This document shows, in pieces, positions 1-5,153 of a stretch of 5,191 bases of DNA. The notes below the pieces were generated by a model. It did not search any database, had not been told where the DNA came from, and was given only the letters and a program-made list of their open reading frames with translations. Origin of the DNA: an uncultured Alphaproteobacteria bacterium. GTDB taxonomy: Bacteria; Pseudomonadota; Alphaproteobacteria; CASFRQ01; SAAU01. The DNA is taken from NCBI GenBank assembly GCA_949296785.1, contig CASFRQ010000135.1:1-5191 (forward strand), given 5' to 3'. The translations under genes and the position numbers were made by a program. Position 1 is the first letter of the stretch. Every line of letters starts with the position of its first letter.

Positions 1-194
1 AAGTCAATCGGATTTTTACTTTTTTATTTTTTATGTAAAAAAGCTATAAGGAATAATGAGATTTATTTTAGAGTTTTTAACTTGCGTATTCTTGCTATAT
101 TTTTGGGGGAGTTGAACGGAAAGAAAAATAAAAAAAGATTTGAGTCTTTCATACTTAGGCAATCACTTGTTTTCCTTAAAAAAAGTTTTTTAAT
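1..194. other. AT-rich non-coding stretch downstream of pgm
   Basis: No convincing gene is visible. All frames in the first 80 bases are closed by frequent stops. A plus-strand frame opening with TTG at 82 runs over the pgm terminator and into the 3' end of pgm, so it is taken as accidental. The stretch is rich in A and T runs. It holds an all-AT palindrome at 176-193 (TTAAAAAA, loop AG, TTTTTTAA) just beyond the terminator. A loose promoter-like pair (TTTTTA, 16 bases, TATATT near 75-102) is too weak to call. Confidence 0.5.
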
Positions 195-225
195 AAAAAA
201 AGCCCCTCATAAAAGGGACTTTTTT
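195..225 (-). terminator. Intrinsic terminator of pgm
   Basis: On the minus strand, AGTCCC pairs with GGGGCT (six pairs, one G-T wobble) around an 8-base loop and is followed by a run of seven T. It lies about 36 bases after the pgm stop codon. The A run before the stem and T run after it could extend the pairing. On the plus strand the same hairpin carries a C-A mismatch, although it is also followed by T's. Its main role is therefore read as ending the leftward pgm transcript, with possible bidirectional action. Confidence 0.8.
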
Positions 226-261
226 CATCCGGCGATTGGCCGCTTGATAATAAGGGATTTC

Positions 262-1890
262 CTAAGTAATCACCGTCGGGTATTCACGATTAATCCGATC
301 GCTTAAAGAAACGGCTTTTGCCATCCCTTCAAATAACGGTTTAATGACTTCCGTCGGTTCTTTGTTGAGGCGGGAGGATTCCTTTTCGTATTTTTCAAGA
401 TAAATACGTAGAGTCTTTCCCGAAGAACCCGTTCCGGATAAGCGGAAGACAATTCTGGAACCGCTTTCAAATAAAACGATGATGCCTTGTTTTAAGGCGA
501 CTTCCCCCGTTGCGGGATCGGTATAATTCCATTCTTCAAAACTCTTCACCGTTTCTTCGCCCATTCGCGTGATTTTGCCGAACTGAGAACGCAGATAATC
601 CATAAAATTCAAAGCGTCTTCCGTCTCCAAGGTTTCGTAATCATACCGGAGGTAATAATGCCGTCCGTACCGGCGCCAATGCTCTTGCACAACCTCTTGA
701 ACGGTTTTTCCGGTCGCCGCTAGAATACTTAACCAGTAAAGAATCGCCCAAATGCCGTCTTTTTCCCGTAAGTCAGAACAGCCAGTACCGAAGCTTTCTT
801 CTCCGCAGAAGGAAATCAGCCCGGCATCCATCAATGAACCAAAATATTTCCATCCGGTCGGCGTTTCGTACGCTTTTAAACCCAAAGCCGCCGTTACATC
901 GTCCAAAGCGCGGCTGGTCGGCATGGAACGCGCGACGCCTTTGACTTTTCCTTTATAGTAAGGAACTTTTTCATAATTTGCCGTAATAACGGCCAGACTG
1001 TCGCTGGGCGTAACAAAGAAATGATTGCCCAAAATCATATTGCGATCGCCGTCGCCGTCCGCCGCGCAACCGAAGTCAATGCCTTCATCCGAGTACATAA
1101 GATCAACCAACTCTTTGGCATAGGTCAGATTCGGATCCGGATGGCCGCCGCCAAAATCCTCCATCGGCGTTCCTCTGAGGACGGTTCCTTTCGGCGCGCC
1201 CAGGATTTCTTCAAAAATCCGAACGGCGTAAGGACCGGTGGACCCGTTCATCGCGTCATAACGCATTTTGAAATTTTCGGAAGAAACAAGGCCCTTTAAG
1301 GCATCAAAGTCAAAAATGCCTTTTACAAACTCAACATAGTCTTTGACAGAATCCACAATCTCAATAACCGTTTCGCCGACGGAAAATTCCCCGATTTGGC
1401 TGATATCTATATCCGGCGTATCGGCAATCTGGTAAGAAGTAATTTTCTTTGTTTCTTCGTAAATGCGATCGGTGACGGCTTCCGGGGCGCCGCCGCCGTT
1501 GGACAGGTCAAACTTGATGCCGAAATCCCCGTTTTTTCCGCCAGGATTGTGGCTGGCCGACAGGATAAAACCGCCGAACGCCTTACGCTTAATAATCAGA
1601 TTGGAGGCCGCCGGTGTGGAAAATAAGCCGTTTTGCCCGATGATAATTCTTCCGACTTTTTGTGCTGCGGCCATTTTGACAATGACTTGTATGGCGTGAG
1701 CGTTATAATAACGTCCGTCGCCGCCTAAAACGATTGTTTTCCCTTGAAAACCGGGAACGGCGTTAAAAATTGATTGGATAAAATTTTCCAAATAGTTTTC
1801 CTGGCTGAAAACACTGACTTTTTTACGCAGGCCGGCGGTACCGGTTTTCTGATCCTGAAAGGGCGTTGTTACAATTGTTTTAATTTCCAT
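262..1890 (-). CDS. pgm: Alpha-D-glucose phosphate-specific phosphoglucomutase
   Basis: This cytoplasmic enzyme interconverts glucose 1-phosphate and glucose 6-phosphate. It links central metabolism to UDP-glucose, envelope polysaccharides and glycogen. The 542-residue protein matches the usual length of the four-domain phosphohexomutase superfamily. The N-terminal TTPFQDQKTGTAGLRKKV is typical of the PGM branch. The phosphoserine loop SASHNPGG puts the catalytic serine at S113. The metal loop DGDGDR gives D278, D280 and D282. TPTGWKYF (343-350) and GEESFG (363-368) form the sugar-specificity region. RLSGTGSSG (483-491) is the C-terminal phosphate-binding loop. No key residue is missing. AAGGAGG at 1896-1902, five bases before the ATG, supports the start. 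The stop is TAG, followed by a good terminator. mipZ lies upstream on the same strand across 96 bases. From memory the sequence resembles the Agrobacterium Pgm/ExoC type. The function is near certain; which product uses it here is unknown. Confidence 0.97.
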   Translation of the reverse strand: MEIKTIVTTPFQDQKTGTAGLRKKVSVFSQENYLENFIQSIFNAVPGFQGKTIVLGGDGRYYNAHAIQVIVKMAAAQKVGRIIIGQNGLFSTPAASNLIIKRKAFGGFILSASHNPGGKNGDFGIKFDLSNGGGAPEAVTDRIYEETKKITSYQIADTPDIDISQIGEFSVGETVIEIVDSVKDYVEFVKGIFDFDALKGLVSSENFKMRYDAMNGSTGPYAVRIFEEILGAPKGTVLRGTPMEDFGGGHPDPNLTYAKELVDLMYSDEGIDFGCAADGDGDRNMILGNHFFVTPSDSLAVITANYEKVPYYKGKVKGVARSMPTSRALDDVTAALGLKAYETPTGWKYFGSLMDAGLISFCGEESFGTGCSDLREKDGIWAILYWLSILAATGKTVQEVVQEHWRRYGRHYYLRYDYETLETEDALNFMDYLRSQFGKITRMGEETVKSFEEWNYTDPATGEVALKQGIIVLFESGSRIVFRLSGTGSSGKTLRIYLEKYEKESSRLNKEPTEVIKPLFEGMAKAVSLSDRINREYPTVIT

Positions 1891-1935
1891 ATTCTCCTCC
1901 TTAAAAGAATTTAACAGTTGCTTGTCATTTTATTT

Positions 1936-1953
1936 AAAAGCGCCTGAGGACGC
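1936..1953 (-). terminator. Weak hairpin between mipZ and pgm
   Basis: On the minus strand, GCGTC and GGCGC pair (five pairs, one T-G wobble) around a CTCA loop, followed by TTTTAAAT. It sits 34 bases after the mipZ stop and 50 bases before the pgm start. The T run is short, so at best it is a weak or attenuating terminator. No clear sigma-70 promoter for pgm was recognised in the rest of the gap, so partial read-through from mipZ into pgm remains possible. Confidence 0.35.
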
Positions 1954-1986
1954 AATCCTTATTTTATTCTTTGGACGCCCTTAATG

Positions 1987-2754
1987 TCAGGGCGCCAGGA
2001 TTTTCTGGGCAAGCGAACGGATTTCTTGTCGTCCCGTCGCGGCGGACAGGGATAAAGGATAAGGAACGCCTTCCTGTTTTAAATCCATCAGAGTCAATCC
2101 TTTTAAAAATAATTCCCTGTAAATAACGCGTTCCGTTATATTTGAAAAAATCTCAAAACTGAGGCGCTTGGATAAATCTTTCATCAAAATATCCATCAGT
2201 TCCTTGTTTTTATTTCTTAGAGCCGGTACCCGGTTGCGTCCGGCCAGCCATTTCAAAGGCGGTCGCTTGGCCAACATCCTTTTTTGCCGCGCGCTCCAGA
2301 TATGTTCCGCCAAAGGACCGGGACGGCGCATTCTTTGAGCCTTTAAATCTATATCCGCCAAAGGATCCAAATCTACCAGGCTGTCGTTGAAAGGTGTAAC
2401 AAGAACATCAGCTTGTTCCATTAAAGGCATCGCCCAGGGTTGGTAGGTTCCCGGTGCATCTATCAGAAGAATGTCCGTTTGCTGTATCCAAAGAGGCAGA
2501 TTAGAAGCCAAAGAGGAAATATCTTCTTCCCCTTTGAACGGGAAAATAAGCGGCATCGGCAGGGGAATATTTTCCGACTCCTTTGTCTTTTGTCTGTTTT
2601 CAAAGAAACGGAAAACGGTTTTTTGCCCCGTGTCCAAGTCCAAAACACCGACTGTCAGGTTGTTTCTTAAAAACAAACCGACCAATTGCATCGCGAGGGT
2701 AGATTTGCCCGTTCCGCCCTTTTCGTTGTAAACAAAAATGATTTTTGCTTTCAT
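1987..2754 (-). CDS. mipZ: Division-plane positioning ATPase MipZ
   Basis: MipZ is a ParA/MinD-like ATPase of Alphaproteobacteria. In Caulobacter it binds ParB at the origin and forms a polar gradient on the nucleoid that blocks FtsZ polymerisation, so division occurs at mid-cell. The 255-residue protein begins with the deviant Walker A motif NEKGGTGKST (10-19): K12 is the signature lysine and K17 the P-loop lysine. VLDLD (37-41) is the A' motif, with D41 aligning with Caulobacter D42. FRFFENR (48-54) is characteristic of MipZ. LLIDAPG (96-102) is Walker B, and VTPFNDSLVDLDPL (119-132) follows the MipZ pattern rather than general ParA/Soj. GRNRVPALRNKNKE and ERVIYRELFLKGLTLMDL in the C-terminal half also match MipZ. 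No parB lies in the window. The start fits the family N-terminus; a modest AAAGG site (2764-2768) lies nine bases upstream. The gene ends in TGA and is divergent from the next gene. Confidence 0.94.
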   Translation of the reverse strand: MKAKIIFVYNEKGGTGKSTLAMQLVGLFLRNNLTVGVLDLDTGQKTVFRFFENRQKTKESENIPLPMPLIFPFKGEEDISSLASNLPLWIQQTDILLIDAPGTYQPWAMPLMEQADVLVTPFNDSLVDLDPLADIDLKAQRMRRPGPLAEHIWSARQKRMLAKRPPLKWLAGRNRVPALRNKNKELMDILMKDLSKRLSFEIFSNITERVIYRELFLKGLTLMDLKQEGVPYPLSLSAATGRQEIRSLAQKILAP

Positions 2755-2768
2755 TTCAAAATGCCTTT

Positions 2769-2797
2769 TTTTATACTGTTGCCCGAAGGGGCTTTAA
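2769..2797. promoter_or_regulatory. Possible overlapping divergent -10 elements
   Basis: The 54-base gap between divergent mipZ and the DUF2628-like gene contains TATACT on the plus strand (2772-2777), which would give a leader of about 25 bases to the ATG at 2809. The same spot reads TATAAA on the minus strand (2770-2775), with a poor -35 candidate TTAAAG (2792-2797) 16 bases away. A minus-strand start here would leave an almost leaderless mipZ message. The plus-strand -35 is not recognisable. A small GCCC-GAAG-GGGC hairpin (2781-2792) lies between them. The assignment is tentative. Confidence 0.25.
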
Positions 2798-2800
2798 GGA
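2796..2800 (+). promoter_or_regulatory. Ribosome binding site deciding the DUF2628-like start
   Basis: AAGGA lies eight bases before the ATG at 2809. The in-frame ATG at 2761 has no purine-rich site in front of it, and the extra N-terminal residues it would add do not belong to the family core. The ATG at 2809 is therefore chosen. Confidence 0.65.
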
Positions 2801-2808
2801 AAATAACA

Positions 2809-3363
2809 ATGATTTTAAACAAACCAAAACTCTTTGATTTTGTCAATGAAGAAGATTTGAAGCTTTTGATAGGGGCAAAGGCGCCGTATTATTTTTCAAA
2901 ATGGCAGAAAATGTTTTCCAAAACCCGTTCGTTGAAAGGTGTGAAAAACGGTTTTTCCTTTAATTTTTGGGCAGCGGCTTTTCCCGGTCCCTGGATGGTT
3001 TACAGAGGGATGTTTCTTTGGGGACTTTTGGTGACGATTTTAAGTTCGCTTTTGCTGACGGCAGTTGATTTTTCAAGCGGTTATTTGAATATAGCCGCGT
3101 GGACGGCGGAGTTGATTCTGAGCTTTTTTGTTTCTTTTAAGATGAATTCTCTCTTTTTCTCCCGTTTATGTTTCTTAATCAGGCAAAAAAATCGCCGTCC
3201 GGAACGATTTTTTTTGAAAAAACAGGCTTTCCCCGTTGCATCCGTCGGGGCGAGTGTTCTTTTTTTCTTGATTTATCTGGCTTGCGGAGTATTTTTAATG
3301 GAAAAGGAAGTTTCTCAATGGCAGCAAACTTTTGATATGATTGACCGGGGATTCATTCCTTAA
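2809..3363 (+). CDS. DUF2628-like small integral membrane protein
   Basis: The protein is 184 residues long from the ATG at 2809; the frame is open further upstream, but the RBS favours this start. The segment FSFNFWAAAFPGPWMVYRGMF (49-69) matches the signature I recall for DUF2628 (F-N-x-A-A-F-x-x-G-P-x-W-x-x-Y-R-x-M) just before the first membrane helix. The phrase KMNSLFFSR (111-119) after the second hydrophobic segment resembles the family's NxLYxRH motif. Hydrophobic segments lie at about 66-86, 92-110 and 143-163, with a basic loop at about 125-139 (RQKNRRPERFFLKK). The N-terminal 48 residues are charged and probably cytoplasmic. There is no cleavable signal peptide. The family has no settled function; members are inner-membrane proteins often found singly. 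The gene is divergent from mipZ and 20 bases upstream of a small ORF on the same strand. It ends in TAA. Confidence 0.75.
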   Translation: MILNKPKLFDFVNEEDLKLLIGAKAPYYFSKWQKMFSKTRSLKGVKNGFSFNFWAAAFPGPWMVYRGMFLWGLLVTILSSLLLTAVDFSSGYLNIAAWTAELILSFFVSFKMNSLFFSRLCFLIRQKNRRPERFFLKKQAFPVASVGASVLFFLIYLACGVFLMEKEVSQWQQTFDMIDRGFIP

Positions 3364-3383
3364 ATTATCCGGATAAAAAGGCG

Positions 3384-3545
3384 ATGAAAAAAATAAAAAG
3401 AAAAAAAATACCTCTTTACAATCTGCAGGACGAAATGCGCCGGCTGGATGATGAGATTTATTTTCTGAAATTTTGCCAAGCGCAGACAAATGCTAAAATA
3501 TTGACGATAGATAAATTGATTGTTAAAGAAACTTTTTTTAATTAA
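3384..3545 (+). CDS. Small basic coiled-coil protein, function unknown
   Basis: A 53-residue frame runs from ATG to TAA. It opens with a very basic stretch (MKKIKRKKIPLYN), followed by a heptad-like helix (LQDEMRRLDDEIYFLKF, about 14-30) that could form a short coiled coil, then a mixed tail ending KETFFN. There is one cysteine (C31) and no membrane segment. It begins 20 bases after the DUF2628-like stop on the same strand, so co-transcription is likely if it is real. The ribosome site is poor: AAAAAGG ends only two bases before the ATG. Codons in the helix (CTG, CAG, GAC, CGC, CGG) resemble those of the neighbouring genes, which favours real coding. I do not recognise a family. The same frame stays fairly open past the stop (see findings). 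Confidence 0.45.
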   Translation: MKKIKRKKIPLYNLQDEMRRLDDEIYFLKFCQAQTNAKILTIDKLIVKETFFN

Positions 3546-3570
3546 AAAACATTTCAAATGGACCATATGG

Positions 3571-3598
3571 CACATGCCGAAGCGCTTTATGTGTTTTT
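3571..3598 (+). terminator. Possible weak terminator after the small ORF
   Basis: CACAT (3571-3575) pairs with ATGTG (3589-3593) around a 13-base loop that contains the palindrome AAGCGCTT, and TTTTT follows directly. The stem is only five pairs and AT-containing, so ending of the DUF2628-like transcript here is only possible. Confidence 0.22.
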
Positions 3599-3781
3599 GA
3601 TGGAGAGGCCGTAAGATAAGCTTCTTGAGGGACGAGTAAGTAAGGCTGTTTCCGGTCAGTTTTTAGTGTCTTTACCTTATATTTTTGCAAGCCGTATATA
3701 TTTTTAAAGAAAAAAGTCCGGTGAGGATAAATCCGGGGAAGAGAATTTTTTTATTGTTTTTTTCTTAAAATTTTTTGTAAC

Positions 3782-3874
3782 TTTTAAATGAACATTTAAC
3801 TAAACAATATTTAATTAAGGGAAACAATACAAGAAAAAACTTCTTTTTTGTTGATATTTGAGGTTCATTTAAAA
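3782..3874. repeat. Perfect 12-bp inverted repeat upstream of the pilin gene
   Basis: TTTTAAATGAAC (3782-3793) is matched by its exact reverse complement GTTCATTTAAAA (3863-3874), with 69 bases between the arms. The second arm ends nine bases before the AAGGAGG site of the pilin gene. The enclosed part holds further A/T self-complementarity (AAGAAAAAAC / TTCTTTTTTG near 3831-3850) and a -35-like TTGATA (3851-3856). It could be paired binding sites of a regulator that loops DNA, or a long-range stem in the pilin mRNA leader. Which one cannot be decided from sequence alone. Confidence 0.6.
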
Positions 3875-3893
3875 TTAACAAAAAGGAGGAAAA

Positions 3894-4409
3894 ATGCGAA
3901 AAAACACAAAGGAAAAAGGTCGGAGCATGATTGAAATGCTGGGCGTTTTGGCAATTGTGGGTGTTCTTTCCGTCGGCGGGTTGGTGGGCTATAATATGGC
4001 GATGAGAAAAATAATGATTAACGCCTTTGTGGATGAATTTATGCAAGTTGTACAAAAAGGGTACGAGTTGCGTTCAAATATCCGGCAAGACGAAACAACT
4101 CTGAAAGAGGCTTTGCCTGCTTATTTGTTGTCCGATTTAAAGAAAAAAGCGATGGTTCTTTCTCCTGATATGCAAGTTACCTCCCGCGCGGTTATTCATA
4201 GTTATGGTTATTTTGAATTTGTCATGAATAAAGTACCTACGGATGTGTGCCAAGCTTTGACTCATGCTTTAAGCGGCGTTTCCGTTACGATAGGTTCTGA
4301 TGAATACGGTTGGGTCAATCCTGCTAAAGATAAAAACGCAGCTCAAAATTTATGCCGTTTTTCCTCTACGACAGAAAGCGGCTATATTTCTTTTAATTTT
4401 ACCAAATAA
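3894..4409 (+). CDS. Type IV prepilin-like protein (PilS/type IVb-like)
   Basis: The 171-residue protein has a short basic leader (MRKNTKEKG) and a prepilin peptidase site between G9 and R10. Glutamate at +5 (E14) is followed by an unbroken hydrophobic helix (about 12-33, MIEMLGVLAIVGVLSVGGLVGY). This is the N-terminus of type IV pilins and type II secretion pseudopilins; the helix anchors the subunit in the inner membrane and packs in the pilus core. The C-terminal half carries FEFVMNKVPTDVCQALTHAL (108-127), resembling the conserved strand and first cysteine of PilS-type pilins. C119 and C154 could form the disulfide that closes the D-region. Arginine at +1 is unusual compared with Phe or Met. 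The start is fixed by AAGGAGG (3883-3889), four bases before the ATG. No pilus ATPase, platform, secretin or prepilin peptidase gene lies in the window, so assembly would need genes elsewhere. Prepilin identity is strong; the choice between pilus, pseudopilus and competence role is open. Confidence 0.88.
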   Translation: MRKNTKEKGRSMIEMLGVLAIVGVLSVGGLVGYNMAMRKIMINAFVDEFMQVVQKGYELRSNIRQDETTLKEALPAYLLSDLKKKAMVLSPDMQVTSRAVIHSYGYFEFVMNKVPTDVCQALTHALSGVSVTIGSDEYGWVNPAKDKNAAQNLCRFSSTTESGYISFNFTK

Positions 4410-4416
4410 GGAGATG

Positions 4417-4746
4417 TGACTGGGGCTGGCGCTCTGTACCGTTTATGCGGAGGAAAACTTCCTTCGCGCGGAAACAGGATACGGGACTTTGGCTGTTTTT
4501 GGGCGGCGGTATGAAAAATCGGCGAATCGCAAAAATCCTTTCTGTTCCTTCTTTTCCAAAAGAAAAGGGAGGAGAAACGGTTTTATTGTCCTACAAAGCG
4601 GCCCGACAGTTTTTACTGAATTTATTAAGCTTGTGTGCCGTGCGAATAATAGAGCCGGAAGATTGAAAACTACAAATAAAAAATCATTTAAGTATGTGCA
4701 AATGAAAAAGTCATTAAGCTGCTTACGAGTATATGGTTTTCTTTAA
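4417..4746 (+). pseudogene. Possible remnant of a secreted or outer-membrane protein gene
   Basis: In this frame an ATG (4414-4416) is followed at once by TGA (4417-4419). Then about 108 open codons run to TAA at 4744. The first residues, LGLALCTVYAEENFLRAETG, look like the end of a signal peptide with a cleavage site after VYA, followed by a mature N-terminus of the kind seen in small porins or opacity-like proteins. Further on the frame becomes rich in Lys, Arg and Cys and no longer looks like a barrel protein, which would fit a frameshift. Translation could only start at TTG 4489 or similar, with a poor ribosome site. The whole frame may be accidental; the pseudogene reading is an inference from the signal-like start alone. 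Confidence 0.25.
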
Positions 4747-4894
4747 ATTTGCGGTAAATAACCTGATTTCTTCCCTGTTATGCGTGAGAAGCTTTCCTCC
4801 GGGATTCGCCGTCCAGATGACCGAGGGAGTATTTTTTTCTAAGTATAAAAAACTATGCCGTTGTCTGGAGAGGTGTTCGTCAATTCTGTTTTAG
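4733..4894 (+). CDS. Doubtful 53-residue cysteine-containing ORF
   Basis: The frame runs from ATG to TAG and overlaps the end of the preceding open frame by 14 bases. It encodes 53 residues with a hydrophobic first third (MVFFKFAVNNLISSLLCV) and a cysteine cluster near the end (LCRCLERC; C42, C44, C48). No purine-rich ribosome site precedes the ATG beyond a weak ACGAG. I recognise no family. It could be a small membrane peptide, a fragment of a decayed gene, or chance. It lies inside the unit closed by the terminator at 5107. Confidence 0.2.
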   Translation: MVFFKFAVNNLISSLLCVRSFPPGFAVQMTEGVFFSKYKKLCRCLERCSSILF

Positions 4895-5106
4895 CGGGGG
4901 ATAGCAGGCCGTTTGTTTGAAAAATCCTTATGATTTCTGTATATTTTTAGATACGGAAAAAGACGCCGAACGGCGGATGGCAATCAGAGGATCATTTTTG
5001 TCTCTTTGAAAGTAAAATCAGAGAGAAAGGGATAGAGTATGAAGAGAAGAGGAAAAACTTCTGCAACAAATCTGGTTGTAAAATAATTCTTTTGTATGTC
5101 TGAAAA

Positions 5107-5138
5107 GGCCCCGCTTCAAAGCGGGGTCTTTATTTTTT
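5107..5138 (+). terminator. Strong intrinsic terminator, plus strand
   Basis: A nine-pair stem (GGCCCCGCT with AGCGGGGTC, one G-T wobble) around a TCAA loop is followed by TTTATTTTTT. The flank on the other side is only AAAA, so the design favours rightward transcripts. It is the first strong terminator downstream of the pilin gene, about 700 bases after its stop. This implies that the pilin transcript or another plus-strand transcript covers 4410-5106. Confidence 0.88.
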
Positions 5139-5153
5139 AAATCCGCTGACCGG

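Larger units (their letters stand above)
3546..3893. other. Gene-free stretch before the pilin gene
   Basis: About 350 bases without a supported gene. The first half (3546-3706) has moderate base composition. In the frame of the preceding small ORF it reads as short pieces separated by TAA at 3612 and 3704. The second half is strongly AT-rich, with T runs at 3746-3752 and 3757-3763 and several self-complementary AT segments. It includes the inverted repeat listed separately. A CCGG...CCGG pair (3718-3721, 3733-3736) followed nine bases later by poly-T could be a poor terminator. A minus-strand frame across 3765-4055 is the shadow of the pilin gene and is not counted. Confidence 0.5.
4410..5106. 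other. Region of short broken frames between pilin gene and terminator
   Basis: About 700 bases lie between the pilin stop and a strong plus-strand terminator, with no full-length gene. Only short plus-strand frames occur. One runs 4420-4746 after an ATG-TGA and starts like a signal peptide (LGLALCTVYAEENF). A second runs 4445-4666 with an internal ATG at 4511 (MKNRRIAKILSVPSFPKEKG onward). Others are 4733-4894, 4855-4920 and about 4905-5009. None has a good ribosome site or a family I recognise, and they overlap in three frames. Base composition is less AT-rich than the spacer before the pilin, as expected of former coding DNA. No tRNA, rRNA or known RNA was recognised. A hairpin CGCC-GAAC-GGCG at 4964-4975 would be followed by T's on the minus strand, a weak leftward terminator at best. 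Confidence 0.45.

Noticed and set aside
82..306. Plus-strand frame of 74 codons opening with TTG
   Set aside because: It runs through the pgm terminator and into the 3' end of pgm, has no ribosome site and a low-complexity Lys/Phe-rich product. It is taken as accidental.
752..1699. Several plus-strand open frames opposite pgm
   Set aside because: They lie antisense within a clearly conserved enzyme gene and are explained by its codon pattern; none has a ribosome site or recognisable product.
2440..2731. Short frames on both strands inside mipZ
   Set aside because: They overlap the well-supported mipZ frame, and their sequences are compositional by-products (Lys/Phe/Cys-rich).
3295..3575. 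Minus-strand frames opposite the end of the DUF2628-like gene and the small ORF
   Set aside because: Products are Phe/His-rich without a family pattern or ribosome site; the plus-strand frames explain the region better.
3765..4055. Minus-strand frame of 96 codons across the pilin start
   Set aside because: It is antisense to the conserved prepilin N-terminus, with a His/Asn-rich product and no support for a start.
4414..4746. TGA read as tryptophan, which would turn ATG-TGA into an intact secreted protein start
   Set aside because: All Trp codons in pgm, mipZ and the DUF2628-like gene are TGG, and mipZ itself ends in TGA, so the window gives no evidence of recoding.
4964..4984. CGCC-GAAC-GGCG hairpin as a leftward terminator
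   Set aside because: The stem is only four to five pairs, and no minus-strand gene lies to its right for it to terminate.
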